Notes: generated from the sequence alone by a model not told the origin. Shown: positions 1 to 8,831, counted from the stretch's first letter. The stretch is 15,118 bases of DNA from an uncultured Verrucomicrobiota bacterium (GCA_946482165.1 CAMLQS010000100.1:1-15118), one strand, 5' to 3'. Made by a program: numbers and translations.

Positions 1-905
1 GCGGCGGCTTCGAGGGCTTTTTTGCCGGCGACGTGCTCGGCGATGTCGACGGCGACGTCCATCTGGCGGTCGGTCGAGAGGAGCTTTCCCGAGGCGTCCT
101 TCGCCACGACCTCGATGCGGGCGCGGCAGGAGACCAGGTTGCCCCGGCGCATGCCGAACTCGCTGAAGGCCTCGCCGGAAATCGTCGCGCAGTCCTTTCG
201 ATCCCCGGCCGAGGCCGCGTCCAGAATCTCGAAGCCGACTTCCGCGAGGAGCTTCATCAGCTCGGTCTGCGCGGCGGGATCCACCACCGGGCGCTCAAGG
301 TGTTGCTCGGGGATGCGGACGAGCACGGCGGGTAGGTTCTTACCGGATACGAGCTTCTTCAGGCGCTCGATGCGGGCCTCGTGGCTTTCGACCTTGGCGA
401 CGAGGGCGGGGGCCTGTTTCGCCACGGTGGCGGCGATTTTTTCCGCGAGCTGCGCGACGGGCGTGTCGAGCTGGGCGAGGTCGGGGGTGGTCGTCATCTC
501 GCCAAAAACGCGGCCGGTCTCGGTGCCCATGATCTTGGCGACGAGGTAGGCCTTGCCGCCGCTCTCGAAGACGCGGCCGACGACGAGGACCTTGGCGCCG
601 ACGAGCGATCCGACCTTGGCGGCGGTGTCGGGGGAGACGGCGCCGGAGAGGCCGAATTCTTGTTCGCCGAGAATCTTTTCCGCCTCCTGGCGCTCGACGA
701 GAAAGATGTCGGGCTGGATGGAAAGGAGCGTGTTGAGGAGGATGCCGATCTCGGCGCCTTTCTTTTCGAGGGCGCGGTCGGCGGCTTGAAAATCGAAGAC
801 GGCGACGGGCAGAGGCGCGGGCGCGGGGGATTCGGTTTGGGCCGGTGACGAGAAGGCGCCGAGAACGAGCGTGAGCGCGGCGGCGAGGAAGCGGGTGGAT
901 TTCAT
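1..905 (-). CDS. CsgG-like secreted protein, partial at left edge
   Basis: My own translation from the ATG at 905 is open to the window edge, giving about 301 residues with no stop, so the C-terminus is missing. Residues 1-22 form a signal peptide (basic start, hydrophobic core, ending SSPA before Gln). There is no lipobox cysteine, unlike CsgG itself. Residues 30-150 resemble the CsgG/FlgO/LpoB-type fold: a VAVFDFQ strand, then LVERQEAEKIL, then a GAKVLVVGRVF strand followed by AKIMGTETGRVFGE. A second domain after residue 200 (from VVDPAAQTELM) has mixed strands and helices and is not recognised. Family members act in the periplasm or outer membrane in secretion pores or as regulators of envelope machines. 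The ATG overlaps the stop of the upstream gene by 4 nt (ATGA), so it is the last visible gene of the sigma-factor operon. The family call is by pattern only; the precise role is unknown. Confidence 0.7.
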   Translation of the reverse strand, partial: MKSTRFLAAALTLVLGAFSSPAQTESPAPAPLPVAVFDFQAADRALEKKGAEIGILLNTLLSIQPDIFLVERQEAEKILGEQEFGLSGAVSPDTAAKVGSLVGAKVLVVGRVFESGGKAYLVAKIMGTETGRVFGEMTTTPDLAQLDTPVAQLAEKIAATVAKQAPALVAKVESHEARIERLKKLVSGKNLPAVLVRIPEQHLERPVVDPAAQTELMKLLAEVGFEILDAASAGDRKDCATISGEAFSEFGMRRGNLVSCRARIEVVAKDASGKLLSTDRQMDVAVDIAEHVAGKKALEAA

Positions 906-1702
906 GGCGTGGAGGCGGCGGGCCGGTGGGAGGGAGAAAGGACTTGGAGGATCAGTGCGTGGAGGGTGCGGCGGGCGAGGGGATCGAAGGGGAGATCGGG
1001 CAGGAGGGGCAGCGTGGCCTTGGCGCGGCGCGCGGCGGGCTCGGCGTAGACGCCGGGCAACAGGCCGGGCGTGTCGACAAAGGCGAGGCAGGGCCGGGAA
1101 GGGGAGTCGGCGGCGCCGAGGCGGTCCCAATCTTCCTCGCTCATCGGGCCGATGAGCAGGGTGTCCGCGGGCGGATGGAGAGGCGGATCGGCGCCGACGT
1201 CCTCGAAATCGAGTTTCTCGGCGCGAAGCCAGGCGCGGAGTTCGGGGGACTTTCCGCAGACGAGGAGGCGAAGGCGGGCGTCGGCGAGGGCGTCGGCGAG
1301 TGGCGAAAGGTCGTTGCGAGGTCCGGCGGGCAGGACGTGGAGAAGCAGCGGCTCGGCGTCGTCGAAGCGGAGCGCGAGTCGGGCGACGCGGGAAACCGGC
1401 GGCGGAGTGAAACGGACGAGGAGCACGCGAGGGTCGGCGGGGTCGATCTCGAGGGCGACGGGAGCCTCGACGGGCTTGGCGACGGCGCCGGTGAATTGGA
1501 AGAGGCGGGCGGAACTGGCGGCGGGCGTGACGGCGTGGTCGGCGAGAAGGCGCAGGGTGACGCTTTCACCGCCGGTGAGCGCGGGCGGATTGGCGACGGC
1601 GGGGCGTCCGGCGACGCCGAGGAGAGCGGGTGCGCCGGCCCGCGAGGTCGGGGCGAGGCTGGTGATCGCGAGGGCGAGCAGGACCATGGCGGCGGCTTTC
1701 AT
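902..1702 (-). CDS. secreted protein of unknown family in sigma operon
   Basis: A 266-residue protein that I do not recognise. Residues 1-22 form a signal peptide (MKAAAMVLLALAITSLAPTS then RA). Residues 30-125 are strand-rich and could be a beta-sandwich, with segments such as ESVTLRLLADHAV and ADPRVLLVRFTPPP. Residues 144-256 alternate strands and helices: RLRLLVCGKSPELRAWLRAE, then DTLLIGPMSEEDW, then PCLAFVDTPGLLPGVY. That pattern resembles a Rossmann-like or glutamine-amidotransferase-like fold without an obvious catalytic triad; this fold idea is inference. Its start overlaps the stop of the upstream membrane-protein gene by 4 nt, and its stop overlaps the CsgG-like gene by 4 nt. Translational coupling is therefore likely, and the product probably works with its neighbours outside the cytoplasmic membrane. 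Confidence 0.75.
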   Translation of the reverse strand: MKAAAMVLLALAITSLAPTSRAGAPALLGVAGRPAVANPPALTGGESVTLRLLADHAVTPAASSARLFQFTGAVAKPVEAPVALEIDPADPRVLLVRFTPPPVSRVARLALRFDDAEPLLLHVLPAGPRNDLSPLADALADARLRLLVCGKSPELRAWLRAEKLDFEDVGADPPLHPPADTLLIGPMSEEDWDRLGAADSPSRPCLAFVDTPGLLPGVYAEPAARRAKATLPLLPDLPFDPLARRTLHALILQVLSPSHRPAASTP

Positions 1703-2331
1703 AACACGGCGAGGGGACGGGCGGTGATTTGCCAGCCGTCGAGCGCGCCGGGGGCGGGGGCGGAAGGCGTCCAGGCGAAGTCGTCGCCGGAGAGCATCAC
1801 CTCGCCGTCGCCGGTGAGGAGCGGGAGGAAATGCAGTTCCGCGCGGTCGAGACGGAGGCGAACGGGGCGCCCGCTGTAGGCGAGGACGCGGAGGTGGCGG
1901 GCGCCGCGGCGGAGTTCGAGCACGAGGGCTTGGTCGGCGGGGGCGGCGGCGGGAGAGGGCTCGGCGGAGAGCTCGAGTTTGAGTCCGCCGTCGCGCTCGA
2001 TCACGGCGTCGAGCTGGCCGGGAAAGAGATATTGGAGCTGGGCGAGAAGCTCGGCGGAGTCCGAGGTTGGCGGCGTGCCTTGGCGGGGGGCGGGTGCGGC
2101 GCGGAACAAGGGCAGCAGTAGAAGCAGGGAGAGGACGAGGGGGAGGGATGCCGACAGGGCGGGAAAGAGGCGGCGGAAATGCGAACGCGGGGCGGAGGCG
2201 GGGGATGCGGGTGCCGGGCGCGAGGAAGAGAGGGCGAGGCCGGCGCGGAAAAGGGCGCGGGCGGCGGCGGCTTCCGAAGTCGCGGGCGGACGGAGGGCGG
2301 CGAGGGCCGAGGGGAGATCGTGGTCAGTCAT
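1699..2331 (-). CDS. one-pass membrane protein, putative anti-sigma factor
   Basis: A 210-residue protein directly after the ECF sigma factor. I chose the ATG at 2331 because it overlaps the sigma stop by 8 nt (ATGACTGA) and starts with MTDHDLPSAL. A longer reading to 2454 is only a shadow of the sigma gene. Residues 1-54 are cytoplasmic and helical (AALRPPATSEAAAARALFRAG). Residues 56-76 are one strongly hydrophobic membrane span (LVLSLLLLLPLF). The remainder, rich in short strands such as ELRRGARHLRVLAYSGRPVR, would be periplasmic. This topology and position fit an anti-sigma factor or membrane sensor. However, I see no zinc-binding His-x3-Cys-x2-Cys motif of the usual anti-sigma domain, so regulation of the sigma factor is inferred from context alone. 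The stop overlaps the next gene by 4 nt. Confidence 0.72.
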   Translation of the reverse strand: MTDHDLPSALAALRPPATSEAAAARALFRAGLALSSSRPAPASPASAPRSHFRRLFPALSASLPLVLSLLLLLPLFRAAPAPRQGTPPTSDSAELLAQLQYLFPGQLDAVIERDGGLKLELSAEPSPAAAPADQALVLELRRGARHLRVLAYSGRPVRLRLDRAELHFLPLLTGDGEVMLSGDDFAWTPSAPAPGALDGWQITARPLAVL

Positions 2332-2947
2332 GGCGCGGGGAGCCGTCGTTGGCGGCGCGGTTGCCGAGCAGTTTTTTGAGGCGGCTCTTGGCGCGAAAGA
2401 CGCGCCAGGAGACGGTGGATTCGGCGCAGCCGAGGACGCGGGCGGCCTCGGCATGGGAGAGGTTTTCGTAATAGACGAGGGCGACGGCCTCGCGCTGCTC
2501 GGGGGAGAGGCGGGCGAGGGCTTCGCGGACGGCGGCGTGGGCGGAGTCGGTGGCGGCGTGGTCGCGGTAGGCGGAGGCGGGATCGGGAGAGAGGAGGGCG
2601 AGCTGGTTTTCGCGGGCTTCGCGGCGCGAGCGGCGGCGGCGGAGGTCGCGGGCGAGGTTGGCCGCGATGGAGTAGAGCCAGTTCTTCAACGAGGCGTCGC
2701 GGCGGAAGGAGGAGAGGGCGCGAGCGGCGTGGACGAAGGTGTCTTGCGCGATGTCGTCGGCCGAGCCGGGACAGAGGGCGAGGCGGTAGGCGAAGGCGTG
2801 GATGGCGGGGTAGTGGCGGCGGAAGAGCGCGGCGAAGGCGGCGGAGTTGCCGGCGCCGGCCAAGGGGAGAAGGTTGAGGTCGTCGAGGGCGTCGTAGGAA
2901 GCGGTGTCCGCCGAGGGGGGGGCGGGTAAGGGCGCGGGGGCGGACAT
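2324..2947 (-). CDS. ECF (sigma-70 family) RNA polymerase sigma factor
   Basis: A 207-residue sigma factor. Region 2 spans about residues 36-105, with AFAALFRRHYPAIHAFAYRL and the characteristic DDIAQDTFVHAAR segment at 64-76, followed by KNWLYSIAANLARD. A basic linker (RRRRSRRE) follows. Region 4 spans about 143-195, with LARLSPEQREAVALVYYENL and a helix-turn-helix reading SHAEAARVLGCAESTVSWRV. Length and two-domain layout match ECF sigma factors, which direct RNA polymerase to stress or envelope promoters. The N-terminal 20 residues are Pro/Ala rich and may be disordered, so a start slightly downstream is possible. It is the first gene of a four-gene overlapping operon and probably drives its own transcription, though I could not identify a convincing promoter in 2948-3035. 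Confidence 0.95.
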   Translation of the reverse strand: MSAPAPLPAPPSADTASYDALDDLNLLPLAGAGNSAAFAALFRRHYPAIHAFAYRLALCPGSADDIAQDTFVHAARALSSFRRDASLKNWLYSIAANLARDLRRRRSRREARENQLALLSPDPASAYRDHAATDSAHAAVREALARLSPEQREAVALVYYENLSHAEAARVLGCAESTVSWRVFRAKSRLKKLLGNRAANDGSPRHD

Positions 2948-3035
2948 GGCGGTGGATTCGCAGGTGGAGACGCCGCCGTGAGCGTGATCCTTGGAGTTTT
3001 TTTAGAAAGACCGAAGGCCGGCAGAAATGGGCGCG

Positions 3036-3076
3036 AAAAAGCCGGGCCCGCGTGTTGGAGCGCGGCGGAGCCCGGC
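3036..3076 (-). terminator. rho-independent terminator of PEP-CTERM gene
   Basis: GCCGGGC at 3041-3047 pairs with GCCCGGC at 3070-3076, and an inner CCGCG/CGCGG pair extends the stem. Read on the minus strand, the hairpin is followed at once by five T residues (AAAAA at 3036-3040 on the plus strand). It lies 30 bases past the stop of the PEP-CTERM gene at 3106 and separates it from the sigma operon. Confidence 0.75.
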
Positions 3077-3105
3077 GTGGGTTCTTCGGACGAAGCCGGC
3101 CTGGT

Positions 3106-3720
3106 TCAGGCCTCGCGGCGGCGGCGGGCGGCGCCGAGGACGAGGGTCCCGAGGGCGGCGAGGGCGGCGGCGGAGGCGGGCTCGGGGATCGGCGTGGCGT
3201 TCAGGGTGCCGACGACGATGGATCCGGCGTCATAGGCGGCGGCGCTGTCGATCAGCACGATGCCGGAGGCGGACGCTTGAAAGTGCGCCCAAGCGAGAAC
3301 GGTTCGATTGGGAGCGGACCCGGTGAAGCCGAGTCCCGTGGTCCCGCCGAGATAGAAATCGCCGAAGGTTTGATCGAACGACGGTGTGCTGGAAAAGGCG
3401 GGGTCGGAAAACGCGACGTAATCGCCGGATGTGATGCCGGCCCAGCTAAAGGTCTGACCGGCGGAGACGAAATACCAGTCGGAGCTTTCGTCGATGTTGG
3501 CCGTGATCCAGGTGAGTTGCTGCGTGCCGGTATCGTAATCAAAGAGGGTGCTCGTGGGGTTGGTCTGCGCGATGTCTTGGAATATGGTCAGCCCGTATTG
3601 CGCGGGAAAGCCGGAGGGGCCGGCGTCTTGGAGGTTCAGCGCAGAGGGCACGACGGTCAGAGCGGAGGCGGGGCAGAGCGCGGCGAAAAAGAGGGCGATG
3701 AGGCGGAGGCGGGGGGACAT
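3106..3720 (-). CDS. PEP-CTERM sorting domain protein
   Basis: A 204-residue exported protein. I chose the ATG at 3720 because it gives a compact signal peptide (MSPRLRLIALFFAALCPASA); an in-frame start 11 codons upstream would only add a polar extension. The mature part (residues 21-176) is strand-rich, low in Lys and Cys, and not assigned to a known domain. The C-terminus has the full tripartite sorting signal: Pro-Glu-Pro at 179-181, a hydrophobic helix at about 182-198, and a basic RRRR cluster at 199-202. In known systems this signal is recognised by an exosortase (EpsH/XrtA type) during export to the surface or into exopolysaccharide. A hairpin terminator follows, so the gene is probably transcribed alone. 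Confidence 0.9.
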   Translation of the reverse strand: MSPRLRLIALFFAALCPASALTVVPSALNLQDAGPSGFPAQYGLTIFQDIAQTNPTSTLFDYDTGTQQLTWITANIDESSDWYFVSAGQTFSWAGITSGDYVAFSDPAFSSTPSFDQTFGDFYLGGTTGLGFTGSAPNRTVLAWAHFQASASGIVLIDSAAAYDAGSIVVGTLNATPIPEPASAAALAALGTLVLGAARRRREA

Positions 3721-3791
3721 GGGGGAGGTGGTTAAAAAGGGCGTTTGGCGCACGCGAGGGCCGGGGTGGCGAAGGGACCCGTCCGTCCACC

Positions 3792-3821
3792 AAGAAAGCC
3801 GCGCATTGGATGGGGATGCGC
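3792..3821 (-). terminator. weak candidate terminator after CotH-type gene
   Basis: GCGCAT at 3801-3806 pairs with ATGCGC at 3816-3821, with a 9-base loop. On the minus strand this hairpin begins a few bases after the TGA of the large CotH gene and is followed by GGCTTTCTT. The stem is only 6 bp and the T tract is interrupted, so this is a low-confidence call. Confidence 0.3.
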
Positions 3822-3825
3822 ATGC

Positions 3826-6800
3826 TCAGGGCTCGAGGATTACGCGGAGGCGGAGGAAGCGTTTGGGCGCGTCGAGCGCGGGGGCGGGGAGGTCGAACTC
3901 GGCCCAGCCGTCGACGACTCGCGGCGCGGGATCGACGCGGGAGTCGAAACGCACGTCGCTCCAGTCGATCAGGTCGGGCGAGGCCTCGACGACGCGGGCC
4001 AGGCCGGGGCGGTCCGCTTCGTAAGGAAACGTGAATACAAGGGTGCCGGCGGTCGCGGCGGGCGCGATGCGGGGGAGGCTGGCGGAGGGGTTTTCGTCGC
4101 GGGTCAGGCCGAGGGCGTAGCGCAGGAGGTTGGGCGCGCCGGAGCCGCTCGGGTCGGCGGCGGGACCGGAGATGGCGGGCTCGGCCAGCTCGGCGGGCGT
4201 GAACATCTGGGTAGCCCAGTGCGAGAAAGCCGGCGGGCCGACGGAGAGATCGTCGAGGCGCAGCTCGGCGCGGGCGCCGCTCGCACCGGAGACGAGGTGG
4301 TAACGCCAGAGCAACTCGAGCGCGGGCTGGCCGAGGAGCGAGGGAGGAAGCGGAACGACGTAGCTGGCCGAGTCGCCGGCGGTGGCGGAGCGTGGATACT
4401 CCGGCGCGCCGGGGAAGTCGGTCCATCCGGCCTGGGACGAGAGACGGTATTGAAGGCGCAGGGCGTAGACGCGGATGTTGGGCGTGACGGTGCCGGCGGT
4501 CCAGGCGACGACGGCGGAGGGGACGTCGCGGGTGTCGAGAGCGAGGAGGGCGCCGCCGAGGTCGCGTCCGCGGCCGGTGTTGATGAAGGAGAACCCGGAG
4601 GTGCCGAGACCGTTCATCCGCGTGCGCGAGGTCAGGCGGTAGGGGAAGCCGACGTTGGCGAGGTCGGCGGCGGCGTAGTCGGCCGAAGGGATGTAGTAGG
4701 CGTAGTTGAGCACCGTGGAGAGCGTGGCATCGTTTTCCGCTCCTTGGAGGAAGAGCATCGACGCGGGATACGTGAGCTCGGGTGTGTCCGGGTCCCACGC
4801 AGTCAGGCCGTAAGGGCCGTCGGCGAGGCGGTGGGCGGCGGGGAGCACGAGGACGCGGACGGAGTGCGGGACCGGGTCGGTGATGCCGTCGGTGGCGTCG
4901 AGGGTGATCGCGCTTTCGCCGCGGCGGAGGCCGGCGAGCCGGAGCCGGGGCGCGGAGCCCGTCACGGTGACGAGGGTGGCGGTGGCGAGGGCGGGGCGGG
5001 CGGAGGTCGCGGTGTAGCTTAGGGGCGCGCCTTCGGGATCGGTGAACACCGGGGCGAGGTTGATATCCGGCGCGGTCTGGCCTTCGCGCACGACGATCAG
5101 GCCGAGCGGACTGGAAACGAGCGGAGGCTGGTTGTTGCCCGGGTCGGGGACGGCGTGGAGCGTGAGGTTGTCGAAGCGGTTGTTGCCGGCGATGCCGCCG
5201 GAACCTTGGGCGAAGACGACGCGGATGCCGAAGGCGGGGTTGTTGGCGGAGGCGGGGACGCTGGAGAAATCGAGCTTCACCACGATGGGCGCGCCGTCGG
5301 GCGGGGCGATGGTGGCGAAGGGCGCGTAGGTGGCGCCGTCGACGGTGTAGGAAATCTCCTGGGTGCCGGCGCCCTGGCCGGAGCGGCGCGTCTCGAAACG
5401 CACGATCGGCGGGAAGTAGCCGGTGGTGGGAAGCGCGGCGGTGACGATGGCTCCGAGGGGGTTGTTGAGCCGGAGGTGGGCGGCGGCGAGGTCGCCGTTT
5501 TGGGCGTTGGCGGCGGCGAAGTCCTGGCCGGTGCCGGAGGTGGTCTCGGAGGTCGTTCCGGGGGCGACGGCGAGGGTGGCGCCGCCGCGGGCGAGTGTCG
5601 GGGCGAGGAGGGTGGCGGTGTTGTTGAAGTTCCAATAGTGGAGGAGCTCGACCGGTGGAAGCGTCTCGAAGGTGGCGGTGAGGGAGAGGCCGGCGGAGGG
5701 GGTGACGGTGAGCGTGGCGGAGGTTTCGCCGGGCCGCTCGACCCAGCCGGTGAAGCGATGGCCGGGCTCGGGCATGGCGGTGACGGTGATCGGAATCGTG
5801 GGGTAGTAGGCGCCGGTCCAAGGGAATGGCGCGGCGGGGTTGGGCAGGCTCTGCTCGCCGGGGCGGAGCGTGAGGGTGTTGACGACGAGGTGCCCGCGCG
5901 CGGCGTCGGGGGTGTTGAAGGTGACGTTGACGGTCGCGGGGAGGGAGAAGCGCGAGGCGAGCTGGGACCGGATCACGCCGGCGCGGGCGTTGCCGAAGTT
6001 TTTGAGGAAGTCGGCGCTGTTGGAGCCGGTGTTGCGCCAGCGGGCGTTGTGCTCGGGGTAGAGCGGGGAGATGACGGCGCGCATCGAGTCCACGAGGGCG
6101 GAGACGCGGGCGGGGGCGCAGGAGGTCTGGAGGTGGTCGGCGAACGTATTGATGAAACGGTTACGGAAGGTCGCGTTGTCCATCAGGTGGGCGAGGAGGA
6201 CGCGGGACCAGTCGTCGCGCGGGGCCAGCGCGTGGGCGAAGGTGTCGTGCGAGGAGTTGGCGAAGGCGAGGTCGAGATCGAAGAAGATCCAGCGCCACCG
6301 ACCGTCCTGGCCGGCGGGTGCGCCGGGGGTGGGGTTGGGGGTGCGCACGCGCCAGAAGTCGACGTTGTTCGCGGGCCAGTCGGTGTTGGCGGAGTAAATC
6401 TGGGCGACGGAGTAGCGGATGAAGTTGTCGATATCCATGCGCGCGGCGGCGTAGGCGTAGTTCGCGGGCTGGGTCATGTCGTTGACGCGGACGTATTCGC
6501 GGAGGGCGAGGAAGTCGGCGCGGTCGGAGGGAAGGCCTTCCTCGACGATGGCGTCGTTGTTGAGGATGGCGACGTGGTCGGGATTGGCGCCGTGGTGGGT
6601 CTGGATGAAGAAGCGGTCGATGCGCTCGCGGAAGTTGATGAGGCCCCAGAACTCGCCGTTGATGAAATGGACGGCGGGCTGGTAGCCCTGCTGGTCGAGG
6701 CGGAGGGGGCGGGCGACTTCCTGGATAAACGCGTCGCGCATCATGGTGGCGGCGATGCCGTTCCAGGCGGTGGTGAAATCGTTGCCGGAATTGCGCAGGA

Positions 6801-8664
6801 GAAAACGGCGGTAGGCGGCGACGGGCTCGCCGGTGCCGAGGGCGGCGCGTCCGGGGATGAGCGGGAAGGAGAGCCACTCGGGGTCGTCGTAGGCCTCGTG
6901 GGCGTAGAAGCGGAGGGTTTTTAACGCAAAGGCGCGGGACCAGCCGCCGTGGAGGCGGACGCCGAGATTCTGCGCGTGAACGCGGCCCTGGCCGGGGGTG
7001 AAGAGCTCGAAATGGACGGGTTTTTCGGTTTCGGGGCCGCGGCGGTTGTAGTTGGCCGGGAGCGGGGGCGAGGCGCCGGCGGTGGTGCCGGCGCGCCAGC
7101 GGTCGAAGTCGACGCCGGCGACGTAGAGCCCGTTGTCGTAGCCGAAGAGAGCCTCGTCCTCGAGGGCGAGCGAGACGACGGGGAGCGGGTAGCGCGACTG
7201 GCCGGCGGGGGTGATGAAGTAGGTGTGGGTGACGACGGGGCCGGGCAGCGCGCCGTCCTTGACGAGGCGGGCGCGCACCACGGTGCCTTTGAAGACGGGC
7301 GCGACAGGCGCGTAGTTGGCCGAAGACTGGTCGTAGGTCGTGGGGATGAGCGAGAGGCGGTTGGCTTCCGCGGCGCGGCTGACGATGGAGATCGGGGCGG
7401 AGTAGGCCCGGGTGAGCGTGGCGCCGGTCAGCAAGGGGCCGACGGGATTGCCGGAGCTGGTCGGATACTGGGTCTTGTAAGCGTAGGTGCCGCCGGAAAG
7501 GCGCGTCGGAAGGGGCTCGGAACCATCGAGCGTGTAGAGCAAGGTGGCGGCGGGATCGGGCGAGGAGAGCGTCAGCGAGAAGCCCGCGGCATAGAAACCG
7601 CCGGGCGCGGAGAACTCCGGCCGGGGTAGTGTGGCCATGGATACGGGCGTGGAGTTGGCGGCGCCGGGGGTGGGGGCGGCGAAGTAGGCCCAGGATTCGG
7701 GAGCGTCGGAGCGCCGGCCGTAGGACACGTTGCCCGGAAGGGCCTGGGACGGGGTGGTGTCGAGACGCGTGCCGTCGGGCGCGGTGAGCAGAATGGCCTC
7801 GCCCGAGCCGGAGATCTTGAAGTTGGCGTGGAGTTCGCCGCGGGCGGTCTCGAGGCGGGAGACGGGGATGGGCGTTTCGTAGGCGCCGTCGGGCAGGCGC
7901 CAGCGGACGGAAAGGTGATCGCCCCCGATGCCCTCCTTGCTGAGGGCGATGATGGCGTAGCGGCGGCCGGCGACGAGAGAGACAGGAGCGGATTGCTGGC
8001 TGGGAAACCGGGTCCATTCGCGGAAGTTGGTGTAGCCGCCGACCGAGCAGATGGGGACGGCTTTCGCGGGATCGTCGTCGGGACTGAGGAGGAGCCGGCC
8101 GTCGTCGTCGCACGCGAGCCAGAACGTGTAGCTGCCTGTGGTGGGGGGGACGACGTAGCCGCGGAGGCGCTGGCCGTAGTTGTCGCCCGTGTCGGCCGGG
8201 ACTTCGAAGCCGTTGGTGACGACGGTGCGCTCGGCGGGGAATTCGGGATAATCCGGGAGGGCGAAGAGGTCGTCGAGGGTGGTGCCGGAGGCGTTGGTGA
8301 ACAGCTCGCGGACGAGACCGGGAACGGGGACGCCGTCGCGATTTTTCTCGGTGGCGCGGACGAGGAGGAAGGCGCCCGGCTCGATCGTGACGGCGGGGAA
8401 GACCCACTTGAAGGGAGTGCCGGCGCTGTCGCTGAGCCCGTGGTTGGCGAGATTGACGGCGGTGGCGCCGCGGTTGTGGAGCTCGATCCAGTCCTCGTAT
8501 TCGCCGTCTTCGTCGGGCAGGCCGCCGCGGTTGTTGGAAAGGAACTCGTTGATGACGAGGCTCTGGGCGGACGCGAGGGGCGCGAGGCCCGCGAGGGAGA
8601 CCACGAGCAACAGGGACAGGGCGCGAGCGAGCACGCCGCGAAACGAAGGCGGGGAAAAAGGCAT
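3826..8664 (-). CDS. giant secreted lamin-tail/CotH kinase-like protein
   Basis: A 1612-residue exported protein. Residues 1-33 form a signal peptide ending LAPLASA. Residues 34-115 are a lamin-tail domain (LVINEFLSNNRGG, then EYEDWIELHNRG). Residues 150-270 look PA14-like (GSYTFWLACDDDGRLLLSPD). Residues 345-485 look like a chitobiase C-terminal/FN3-type segment (TLLYTLDGSEP). Residues 493-905 are a CotH kinase-like domain: FLLRNSGNDF, then FINGEFWGLINFRERIDRFF, then NTDWPANNVDFWR, then RWRWIFFDLDLAF with Asp796 and Asp798. Later parts include a Big/cadherin-like stretch (about 1180-1275). The C-terminal module (DPSGSGAPNLLRYALG, then EASPDLIDWSDV) is common in verrucomicrobial exported proteins. 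CotH proteins phosphorylate spore-coat proteins in Bacillus; here the substrate is unknown. It has no PEP-CTERM tail although both flanking genes do. Confidence 0.92.
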   Translation of the reverse strand: MPFSPPSFRGVLARALSLLLVVSLAGLAPLASAQSLVINEFLSNNRGGLPDEDGEYEDWIELHNRGATAVNLANHGLSDSAGTPFKWVFPAVTIEPGAFLLVRATEKNRDGVPVPGLVRELFTNASGTTLDDLFALPDYPEFPAERTVVTNGFEVPADTGDNYGQRLRGYVVPPTTGSYTFWLACDDDGRLLLSPDDDPAKAVPICSVGGYTNFREWTRFPSQQSAPVSLVAGRRYAIIALSKEGIGGDHLSVRWRLPDGAYETPIPVSRLETARGELHANFKISGSGEAILLTAPDGTRLDTTPSQALPGNVSYGRRSDAPESWAYFAAPTPGAANSTPVSMATLPRPEFSAPGGFYAAGFSLTLSSPDPAATLLYTLDGSEPLPTRLSGGTYAYKTQYPTSSGNPVGPLLTGATLTRAYSAPISIVSRAAEANRLSLIPTTYDQSSANYAPVAPVFKGTVVRARLVKDGALPGPVVTHTYFITPAGQSRYPLPVVSLALEDEALFGYDNGLYVAGVDFDRWRAGTTAGASPPLPANYNRRGPETEKPVHFELFTPGQGRVHAQNLGVRLHGGWSRAFALKTLRFYAHEAYDDPEWLSFPLIPGRAALGTGEPVAAYRRFLLRNSGNDFTTAWNGIAATMMRDAFIQEVARPLRLDQQGYQPAVHFINGEFWGLINFRERIDRFFIQTHHGANPDHVAILNNDAIVEEGLPSDRADFLALREYVRVNDMTQPANYAYAAARMDIDNFIRYSVAQIYSANTDWPANNVDFWRVRTPNPTPGAPAGQDGRWRWIFFDLDLAFANSSHDTFAHALAPRDDWSRVLLAHLMDNATFRNRFINTFADHLQTSCAPARVSALVDSMRAVISPLYPEHNARWRNTGSNSADFLKNFGNARAGVIRSQLASRFSLPATVNVTFNTPDAARGHLVVNTLTLRPGEQSLPNPAAPFPWTGAYYPTIPITVTAMPEPGHRFTGWVERPGETSATLTVTPSAGLSLTATFETLPPVELLHYWNFNNTATLLAPTLARGGATLAVAPGTTSETTSGTGQDFAAANAQNGDLAAAHLRLNNPLGAIVTAALPTTGYFPPIVRFETRRSGQGAGTQEISYTVDGATYAPFATIAPPDGAPIVVKLDFSSVPASANNPAFGIRVVFAQGSGGIAGNNRFDNLTLHAVPDPGNNQPPLVSSPLGLIVVREGQTAPDINLAPVFTDPEGAPLSYTATSARPALATATLVTVTGSAPRLRLAGLRRGESAITLDATDGITDPVPHSVRVLVLPAAHRLADGPYGLTAWDPDTPELTYPASMLFLQGAENDATLSTVLNYAYYIPSADYAAADLANVGFPYRLTSRTRMNGLGTSGFSFINTGRGRDLGGALLALDTRDVPSAVVAWTAGTVTPNIRVYALRLQYRLSSQAGWTDFPGAPEYPRSATAGDSASYVVPLPPSLLGQPALELLWRYHLVSGASGARAELRLDDLSVGPPAFSHWATQMFTPAELAEPAISGPAADPSGSGAPNLLRYALGLTRDENPSASLPRIAPAATAGTLVFTFPYEADRPGLARVVEASPDLIDWSDVRFDSRVDPAPRVVDGWAEFDLPAPALDAPKRFLRLRVILEP

Positions 8665-8795
8665 GGGGAAGAAAGGCGGGGCGGTTTCGCGTAGGTGCGG
8701 CGACGCGCGGGCGACCTCTTCCGATTACCTGTCGGCAGGCGTCGCGGCAAGCCACCCCGGCGGGGCGGGGGCGTCATAAGCTCGGGCGATGGGAC

Positions 8796-8831
8796 AAAGA
8801 AAACGCGCGACGTTCGAGGCGTCGCGCGTTT
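8796..8831 (-). terminator. strong hairpin terminator of PEP-CTERM gene
   Basis: AAACGCGCGACG at 8801-8812 and CGTCGCGCGTTT at 8820-8831 form a perfect 12-bp stem with a 7-base loop. On the minus strand the stem is followed by a T-rich tail (TTTTCTTTG). It sits 53 bases after the stop of the PEP-CTERM gene at 8884 and before the CotH gene. This suggests the CotH gene has its own promoter in 8665-8795. Confidence 0.8.

Noticed and set aside
926..2929. Plus-strand frames antisense to the sigma operon (926-1879, 1729-2121, 1979-2929)
   Set aside because: Gly/Arg/Glu-rich shadows; the opposite strand encodes a clear sigma factor and signal-peptide proteins.
3745..8694. Long plus-strand open frames (for example 3745-5022, 5155-6924, 6949-7629, 7828-8694)
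   Set aside because: They lie antisense to the CotH-type gene, are Gly/Glu/Ala/Val-rich low-complexity translations without recognisable domains, and arise from high GC at third codon positions.
3539..8777. Long minus-strand Arg/Pro- or Ser/Pro-rich frames (3539-5821, 6161-8755, 7572-8777)
   Set aside because: They are out-of-frame shadows of the same 1612-residue gene; composition is implausible for a real protein and no domain is visible.
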